A DNA stretch of 64,000 bases from Saussurea involucrata. Taxonomy: Eukaryota > Streptophyta > Magnoliopsida > Asterales > Asteraceae. Location of the stretch: contig CM066317.1 in assembly GCA_033807775.1 (NCBI GenBank), positions 39,931,870 through 39,995,869 of the forward strand, in the 5' to 3' direction. Every line of letters begins with the position of its first letter. Position 1 is the first letter of the stretch. Made by a program: the position numbers and the translations under genes. Positions 57,006 through 64,000 of this stretch are shown in pieces. The notes under the pieces were generated by a model, which saw only the letters and a program-made list of their open reading frames with translations, did not search any database and was not told where the DNA came from.

Positions 57006-57577
57006 ACATGAGCTGTAATCTAGAATCCTCAGTGATTCGTAGTGGCGCTCTTAAACGTGATACTATGACTTACTTAGTGTTTGTCATATTCATGGAATCG
57101 GGTATGATTCCCATCATCGAAAAGATGTTATGTGTACGGTAAGAAAGTTTGTGAAAAGGTTATTTTATATCCTTTGTTTACAAATTGGGTTTTCAAAGCT
57201 TAAAAATGTTTTGATTTTAACTCGATGTTCTCACTAGGCGCAAGCCTAATGTTTTCAAATTAAAATTTTTTATCAGGTTCTGGCTCGGGAAGGGATATGA
57301 AGTGATGAGCGGAGGGTGACTTTTGAGTCATAGATTTTGGAGATGTAATGGAGGGATTAGTTTATGACGAAGATATTTTGGGAGATTACATAGACAACCC
57401 TTATAATCTAATCTTATTGTTATGGATTAGATTAGTAGGTTGTTTTTTATAATTCAGTTGTAAATATAAATCTTCGTTACTAACACTCCATTTATGTATG
57501 AAAGTCTTGGAAGATATTGTAGTATATTTTGATAAATTTAAGGTTTAAATTTATTGTGATTTTAGGGTGTTTCAGTT

Positions 57578-57589
57578 TGGTATCAGAGT
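57578..57589 (+). other. Primer-binding site of element D
   Basis: TGGTATCAGAGT, one base different from the initiator tRNA-Met PBS, three bases after the LTR. Confidence 0.85.
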
Positions 57590-57926
57590 TGTAGTTTAAG
57601 TGAACTAGGTATGATCGTAAGATACCTAGACTTAAGATGAGATGAATAAGTTATGATTTGTGAGATTGGGTAGAAATACTAAGACGGGATAGTTTTAGAG
57701 TCGACGGAAATACGTTAATTACAAATTGTGATGATGGTAACGAGAATTCTTATGTGTAGTATGTTCATAATTTCAATTAGCTACTGTTATTATGAATATA
57801 TTGTTACGTAAGCATACTTGTTTCTAATTGTTATGGTGATTAATGAACGTTAAAGTATGTTTCTTTGTGTTTGGGTTGTGTATAGCCATTTCTTATGGTT
57901 ATCTTTATGTGCTTCAACAGAATACG
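57590..57926 (+). other. Leader of element D
   Basis: Non-coding; ends in TTATGTGCTTCAACAG six bases before the gag ATG, which resembles a 3' splice site. Confidence 0.45.
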
Positions 57927-59465
57927 ATGGTTAATACACCAAATAGATCTTCTACTTCTTCAGAGGATCGGGTGGCAAATGAATTTGCGGAAAATCAACC
58001 TGAAAGGGGTGAAGCTAATGCGAGTCCACCAAGGCCACCTATCCTAAGGGAAGGAGGAAGTCAAACTCATCGAACTAATGTCGGTACTTCTAATCCGGTA
58101 ACGAGGGAATCTACGATGGAGTCCCGTATGATGGAAAATATGATGCGAGTCATGAATGTTGCACTGACTCAACAACAAGAAATGTTTATGAAAGTGCTGA
58201 ATGACAGAAGTGCCGAATCACAAAGACCAGAAATGGGTACCGGCACTATAACTCCACCTGTTAATCCAGTAGTGAATGTTAATAGGAGGATGGAGAAAGT
58301 TTATTCATACAAGACGTTTTTAAGTTGCAAGCCACCTGAATTTGTTGGTTCAGATAATCCAATTGCGTATATGAATAGGATTAGAGAGATGGAACAAGCA
58401 TTTAGAGCATGTAAATGTGACGAAGAGTCAAAGGTCATATTCGGATCCTAGATGTTACGAGGAAATGCTTTGACATGGTGGAATATCGTGACATCAACTG
58501 TGACGGCTCCGGTTTTGGCAGCCATGACATGGGAATCGTTCAAAAGGAAGATATTGGAAGAATACTGCAACGAAAACAAAATGGACCGGATTGAAGAAGA
58601 ATTCAGAACGCTTAAGAAGGGTACTTCATCAGTAAGGGAATACACTCGCGTGTTTCTGGAGAAGCTGAATTTAGTGGGGCATGTGGCCCCAACTGAAAAA
58701 GAAAAGATCAAGGCTTACTTGAAGGGTTTGCCGGCGGATATATTGTCCAGGGTCCGAAATTCAAAAGCTTCTACACTGAGAGAGACAATTGAGGAAGCAA
58801 AGATTATAGAAGAAGTATATGCAAGAGATAAAGTTGAGAAAGCTCGGGTGGGAGAGAAAAGGAAGTGGGAAGGTAGATCAGAATCTTCGCAAAGACCGAA
58901 GCCCTTTATTAAGAACACTAGTTTTGAACCTCGCCGGGAACCAAATTGGTGCCAGAAATGTAAAAGCAAACACTTTGGTCCATGTCGAGTGACTCCACTA
59001 GAATGTTTCAAGTGTGGTAAGAGTGGTCACACCATGGGGAACTGTCCCATCCAAGGACCGACATGTTTTGAATGTAAGCAGTCCGGCCATTACCGAAGGG
59101 ATTGCCCAAAGCTAAAGAAGAGTGGGAATCAAGAGAGAAAACCTAATACCCCAAAACCAACGGGCCGAGCATTTCACATGACGGCTGAAGAAGCTAAAAA
59201 ATCGGTGGATGTAGTTTCTGGTACATTTCTTGTTAATTCTATTCCTGCACGAGTATTATTTGACTGTGGTGCCAACATGTCTTTTATATCGCGATCGTTT
59301 TACCAAAAGTTAGTTATACCTGTCACTATATTGGAAGATGCCTTAGTAGTTGAAATAGCTAATGGGGGTCAGGTCTTAGTTCGTGAGAAACTAGAAGACT
59401 GCACCCTTATGGTAGAAGGAAAGGAATTTCCAATTGATTTGATTCTAATGGAAATTGGTAGGTAA
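57927..59465 (+). pseudogene. Gag-protease region of element D, broken
   Basis: I chose the ATG at 57927 (MVNTPNRSS) over the in-frame ATG at 57843, whose leader looks like untranslated sequence. The capsid domain shows PPEFVGSDNPIAYMNRIR, LTWWN and EFRTLKKG. Three Cys-rich knuckles follow at about 58950-59105: a variant CQKCKSKHFGPC, then CFKCGKSGHTMGNC and CFECKQSGHYRRDC. The aspartic protease motif reads LFDCGANMSF, with Cys where Ser or Thr is usual. An in-frame TAG at 58449-58451, probably from CAG, splits capsid. The frame is lost at 59463, where a short segment between protease and RT seems deleted. Confidence 0.85.
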
Positions 59466-62400
59466 TCAAGTAGAAATTCTTTGTGCTAAGAAATTAATTC
59501 GGATCCATATAACCGAAAATGACGTTTTTTCATTTATGGACAAAAAAGAAAAGGGGATGTTCCGTTGATTTCGATAGCTAAAGCTCACAGATGTTTAGTG
59601 AAGGGATGTTGATCATATTTCGCATATGTGGTGGATGCTAAAGTTGAAAAGAAGCAAATGGAGGATATAAGGGTCATATGTGAATTTCCAGATGTGTTTC
59701 CTGATGATCTTCCAGGCTTACCACCAGAACGACAAGTAGAATTCAAGATTGATCTTGTTCAAGGAGCGACACCAATAGCACGTGCGTCGTACCGATTAGC
59801 ACCGACTGAAATGAAGGAGATGATGTCTCAGCTACAAGAACTACTTGAGAAGGGTTTTATCAGACCAAGTTCGTCACCCTGGGGAGCTCCAGTGTTATTT
59901 GTCAAGAAGAAGGATGGCACTATGAGAATGTGCATTGATTATAGATAATTGAATAAAGTGACCATTAAGAATAAGTATCCACTCCCAAGGATTGACGACT
60001 TATCCGATCAACTTCAAGGCGCAGGATGCTTCTCAAAGATTGATCTAAGGTCGGGCTATTACCAAGTAAGGGTAAGGGATGAAGATATACCCAAGACGGC
60101 GTTTAGAAAGCGGTATGGGAATTATGAATTCCTTGTGATGCCTTTTGGATTGACAAATGCTCTTGTTGTGTTCATGGATTTAATGAACAAAGTGTGTCGA
60201 CTTTCTTAGACAAGTCAGTCATCGTATTCATTGATGACATACTTGTTTATTCAAAGAATGAAGCCGTTCACGAATATCACCTTCGTAAAGTCTTAGATGT
60301 TCTAAGAAAAGAGAAATTGTATGCCAAACTTTCGAAATGTGAATTTGGGTTAAAGGAGGTACAATTTCTCGGTCACGTAATCACTTCTAAAGGAGTCAAG
60401 GTGGATCCGGCGAAAATAGAAGCAATGATGAATTGGGAAACACCGAAGAACTCATCGGAGATACGGAGTTTCTTGGGTTTGGCAGGCTATTATCGACGGT
60501 TTATAAAGGACTTTTCCAAGATTGCCTCATCCCTGACGGTTCTAACATGGAAGAATGTAAAGTTCATATGGACTGAAAAGTAAGAGTCAGTTTTTAGGAC
60601 TTTACAAAAGAAGTTATGTGAAGCTCCTGTCCTTGCACTACCGGAAGGAACAGAAGATTTGGTTGTATATAGTGATGCATCAAAGATGGGTTTGGGGTGT
60701 GTATAGATGCAACGCGGCAAAGTGATTGCTTATGCATCAAGACAACTCAAAGAGCACGTAAAGAATTACCATACCCATGATCTAGATTTGGCAGCAGTAG
60801 TGTTTGCTTTGAAGTTATGGCAACATTACTTGTATGGAACGAAGTGCACTCTTTTCACTGATCATAAAAGTTTGAAACACGTTTTTTATCAGAAAGAGCT
60901 GAATATGAGGCAACGGAGTTGGTTAAAATTACTTAAGGATTATGATTGTGAATTGCATTACCATCCTGGTAAAGCAAATGTAGTAGCCGATGCCTTAAGT
61001 AGGAAAGAATATAGTGGGTGTTTAAAAGCGACTAACGCCATGATTGATGTGATGTCAAGTCTAATCGAAAGAATCAAAGTGGCACAAACGGAAGCATTAT
61101 TAGAAGAAAATCTGAAAGAGGAAGTTATGGTTAAGCAACGTCTTAAATTAACTGAAGATATTCGAGGGGTCAAGTTCAAGGTCGTATTTGGGTGCCAAAG
61201 ATTGGGGGAAACCAAGAGTTACTTCTTGAGGATGCCCACAAGTCCAAATGTTCTATACATCCTGGGAGTACTAAGATGTATAGAGATTTGAAACTACACT
61301 ATTGGTGTTCAGCTATGAAGCTAGATGTGGCACTATGTGTAGAAAAATGTGTGACATGTTCGTTGGTGAAGGTTGAACATCAACGATCTTATGGGAGTCT
61401 ACAATCTCTGGAAATTCTTGAATGGAAGTGGGATAAGATTACCATGGACTTTGTGAGACGTTAAAAGGTAACGATACTATGTGGGTAATCGTGGATCGCT
61501 TAACTAAAAGTGCTCACTTCTTACCAATGAAAGAAGCTTCACCAATAGATAAGATAGCCAAGTTATATATTGATGAAGTGGTATCAAGACATGGTATACC
61601 TGTGTCTATAGTTTCTGACCGTGACAGTCGATTTACTTCAAGATTTTGGCAGTCACTACAAGAAGAATTGGGTACGAGAGTGAATTTGAGCACAACATAT
61701 CATCCACAAATGGACGGGCAAAGTGAAAGAACAATCCAGACTTTGGAAGACATGCTCAGGTCTTGTGTGATTGATTTTGGAGGTAACTGGGATATGCATT
61801 TACCCTTAGTGGAGTTTGCGTATAATAATAGTTATCATTCTAGTATCGGAAGGGCACCTTTCGAAGACTTGTATGGGCGGAAATGTAGGACTCCGGTATG
61901 CTGGTTGGAAGCTGGAGAAAAGCAATTTGCTGGTCCCGAAGTTGTGCAACAAACGGCTGATAAGGTTAAGGAAATTCAGAAACGCATGAAGGCGGCTCAT
62001 GATCGACAAAAGAGTTACGCCGATCAGAAAAGGAGACCTAAAGAATTTCAAGTTGGGGAGCGGGTGATGTTAAAGGTATCCCCGTGGAACGGTATTATAA
62101 GATTTGGGAAGCGTAGAAAACTGAGTCCTCGTATTCTTGGACCTTTCACTATAACCAAGAGAGTAGGGCTTCAAGCTTATCAGTTAGATCTTCCACCCGA
62201 GTTGGAAGGGATCCATAATACTTTTCATGTGTGTTATCTTCGAAAATGTCTAGCTGAAGAAGAGAATGTTATACCAATGTCTGAAATTAAAGTTGACAAG
62301 AAGAATCGTTGCGTGGAGGAACCTGAAGCAATTTTGGAAAGAACAACTAAGAAGCTACGCCATAAGGAGTTATCATGGTTAAAGTTCAGTGGAAACATCA

Positions 62401-62470
62401 AAGAGGTGCCAACGTGACGTGGGAAGCAGAAGAGGATATGAGGAATAGATATCCTCACTTATTTACCTAA
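59466..62470 (+). pseudogene. Ty3/gypsy pol of element D (RT, RNase H, integrase, chromodomain-like tail), broken
   Basis: RT starts around 59640 with FPDVFPDDLPGLPP. It continues through FIRPSSSPWGAPVLFVKKKDG, TAA in place of Glu at 59946-59948, FSKIDLRSGYYQ and FIDDILVYS. RNase H has VYSDASKMGLG, ASRQLKEH and FTDHKSLKH. Integrase shows the zinc region (HYWCSAMKLDV, CVTC), then WVIVDRLTKSAHFLP, SDRDSRF and DGQSERTIQTLED with the core D, D and E. A tail with VKVQWKH and VTWEAEEDM ends at TAA 62468-62470 and fits a chromodomain remnant. Other lesions are frameshifts near 60185, 61200, 61465 and 62370, and stops near 59564, at 60581 and at 60704. Confidence 0.88.
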
Positions 62471-62493
62471 CTTTGATTTCGAGGACGAAATCA

Positions 62494-62512
62494 TTTTCAG
62501 GTTGGGGAGAAT
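62494..62512 (+). other. Polypurine tract of element D
   Basis: CAGGTTGGGGAGAAT lies immediately before LTR D2, preceded by GAGGACGAAATCATT as in elements B and C. Confidence 0.85.
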
Positions 62513-63081
62513 TGTAACGCCTCGAAAATTTCCATAAATTGTATATTATTTTGGAAGTTATGAAAAATATGAAGTCAAGGGATCAAGATTGTAATGAGTC
62601 AAAGTGTGGGGTTAATTATAAAACCTGGATTTTGAGATATTTAAATGAGAAAGATCAGGTTTTGTGTGAGTTATCTGATTTTGGAAAATATCTTTGAGGC
62701 CGGTTAAAGGCAGAGAGAAACTGAGTTCTAAACCTTTCGTTCGGTAAGAAATTCGATCGTTTTCTCCAAATTTCAATTGCTTAAGATTGATAGTTATAAG
62801 TCAGCTTTGGGTTTTGATTAGGTTATTGAATCATTGAGAATCGGGTTTGAATTTGGAGTATTGGGTTGAATCGATTGCACAGACTTGAAATTGAATTATG
62901 TCTTAAGGTGAGTTCATCTTACTTGGTAATTTTTATGGGTTATTATCAAATGGTTGAATGATTTGAACTTAGTACTGGTATTGATGAACTTTGGTAAGTA
63001 TTATTTGAAAGAATTGTGATTTGTGTTAAAATTTGATGTGCAGGCCGAAGTTTCCAGGTAAGTAATATTTTCCCTGAAGTA

Positions 63082-63337
63082 TCCGGGAATTGATGTTTTT
63101 CGGAAGTATCTGGTATGTTTTTCGGAAGTATTCGGTAAGTTGTATTTCCCGAAGTATCCGGTAAACTACATTTCCCGAAGTATCCGGTAAACTCCATTTC
63201 CCGGATACAAGTCTCGGATTGAGTTTCCCGGATACCAGTTCCGGATTGTTCTCGGATCCATAGTTTCCGCATATGAGTTCCGGACACTTAGTCCGGATAG
63301 TTTTTTCGGAAGTGTCCGGTAATTACTGAGTTCCCGG
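63082..63337. repeat. CCGG array in LTR D2
   Basis: About ten CCGG sites and four decayed to TCGGA or CCGCA. An extra CGAAGTATCCGGTAAAC unit is present compared with LTR D1. Confidence 0.85.
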
Positions 63338-63504
63338 TAACTTTTGACAGGAGATATTCCTGATCATTTGGATTTCCACTTTAGCAGTACGAACATAATT
63401 ATAACTCAACTTTGAGTATAATACGATTTGATGTATGCTTTTGATTTGGTACGCACGTATGCTAGTAAGTGTAATGGATCCATAGGCACTAGCATTATTT
63501 GAAA

Positions 63505-63693
63505 AACGTGGAATAGGCATGGCGCTTAATTGTAATTCCCATTTTGTATTGTGACGTGAAATCGTGGAATAGGCATGGCACTTAATTGTAACTCCCGTTT
63601 TCTATTGGAAGATAAGGGATATGCGTGGCGCTTAATTGTAATCCCTACTTCCACACCAAGAAATAGGCATGGCGTTTAATTGTAATTTCTTGG
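63505..63693 (+). repeat. Hairpin array in LTR D2, with a unit missing from LTR D1
   Basis: It has a GGAA...AGGGAT/ATCCCT..TTCC unit (63607-63652) lacking in LTR D1 and a perfect CCAAGAAAT/ATTTCTTGG unit (63656-63664, 63685-63693). In LTR D1 the two neighbouring units are fused within the shared CTTAATTGTAA word, indicating a repeat-mediated deletion. Confidence 0.85.
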
Positions 63694-64000
63694 ACATGAG
63701 CTGTAATCTAGAATCCTCAGTGATTCGTAGTGGCGCTCTTAAACGTGATACTATGACTTACTTAGTGTTTGTCATATTCATGGAATCGGGTATGATTCCC
63801 GTCATCGAAAGATGTTATGTGTACGGTAAGAAAGTTGGTAAAAAGGTTATTTTATATCCTTTGTTTACAAATTGGGTTTTCAAAGCTTATAAATGTTTTG
63901 ATTTTAACTGGATGTTCTCACTAGGCGCAAGCCTAATGTTTTCAAATTAAATTTTCTTATCAGGCTTTGGATTGGGAAGGGATATGAAGTGATGAGCGGA

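Larger units (their letters stand above)
55855..57574 (+). repeat. 5' LTR of element D (1720 bp)
   Basis: It starts TGTAACGCC and ends GGGTGTTTCA, a decayed TTACA. It contains a CCGG array (56396-56653) and a hairpin array (56821-57005). A GTTCTCACTAGGCG word near its end is shared with the solo LTR. Confidence 0.9.
32422..64000 (+). mobile_element. Non-coding LTR element B, right LTR split by three insertions
   Basis: LTR B1 (32422-34622), a PBS-like site, a 3.7-kb body without coding capacity, a PPT and LTR B2 from 38381. LTR B2 is interrupted at 39306 by a Helitron, at about 45926 by element C and at 55855 by element D, and its end is beyond the window. The GAGGACGAAAT motif before the PPT and the long LTRs resemble chromovirus-type Ty3/gypsy elements. 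It is a large retrotransposon derivative that would need proteins in trans. Confidence 0.8.
55855..64000 (+). mobile_element. Chromovirus-type Ty3/gypsy element D, 3' LTR cut by window end
   Basis: LTR D1, PBS, gag with zinc knuckles, pol in the order protease, RT, RNase H, integrase, chromodomain-like tail, PPT and LTR D2 are all present. RT before integrase defines Ty3/gypsy; the tail suggests the Tekay/Del chromovirus group. The LTRs are visibly diverged (about 93% over the first 245 bp by rough count) and pol has many stops, so it is inactive. Confidence 0.92.
62513..64000 (+). repeat. 3' LTR of element D, incomplete
   Basis: It starts TGTAACGCC and aligns with LTR D1 for 1488 bp until the window ends. 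It holds its own CCGG array and hairpin array. Confidence 0.9.

Overview
The window is intergenic plant DNA made almost entirely of nested transposable elements. I see no intact host gene, rRNA, tRNA or CRISPR array. A plant nuclear genome is indicated by Sirevirus-type Ty1/copia elements with a third ORF, chromovirus-type Ty3/gypsy elements, a Helitron with a CTAG end, MITEs, spliceosomal splice sites in captured exons, and primer-binding sites matching initiator tRNA-Met. A eudicot, perhaps Asteraceae, is my guess; the sequence does not prove it.

Layout. (1) 1-4548: decayed 3' half of a Ty3/gypsy element (A) ending in an 1844-bp LTR. (2) 4549-4860: unassigned AT-rich DNA. (3) 4861-30326: an old minus-strand Sirevirus-like element (M) with a 931-bp 3' LTR, ORF3, pol and gag; its 5' end is lost at 30326. 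(4) 14630-28707: a younger plus-strand Sirevirus-like element (P) inserted into the gag of M. It has a 5-bp target duplication GCAGG, 280-bp LTRs that look identical by eye, PBS, PPT, gag, pol and ORF3, but at least nine disabling lesions. (5) 30327-32421: a Mutator-like inverted-repeat unit carrying a MATH-domain fragment, then two direct copies of a terminal-repeat-like segment. (6) 32422 to the window end: a non-coding LTR element (B) whose right LTR is split by three insertions. These are a 6.5-kb Helitron (39306-45792) holding a solo LTR and captured exons, a second non-coding LTR element C (45948-55499, with a MITE in its right LTR), and a chromovirus D (55855 to beyond 64000).

Three non-coding patterns stand out. 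First, tandem hairpins with a constant loop and unit-specific stems lie in the LTRs of several gypsy families, and stem changes are compensated. Second, the two diverged Sirevirus-like elements share a branch-point/acceptor-like signal right after the gag stop codon. The gag frame is fixed to the branch point and the pol frame to the AG, and a phase-matched donor lies in gag, so Gag-Pol may be made by splicing out the Gag coiled-coil extension. Third, most LTRs or leaders carry their own array of short CG-containing palindromic or dyad motifs (CCGG, CAGCGA, CGGACGTCCG, TTGCGA).

How the parts work together: P and M encode Gag, Pol (protease, integrase, reverse transcriptase, RNase H) and a conserved ORF3 of unknown role. 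D encodes Gag and a Pol ending in a chromodomain-like tail. B and C have only cis signals and would have needed proteins in trans. All copies appear inactive as encoded.
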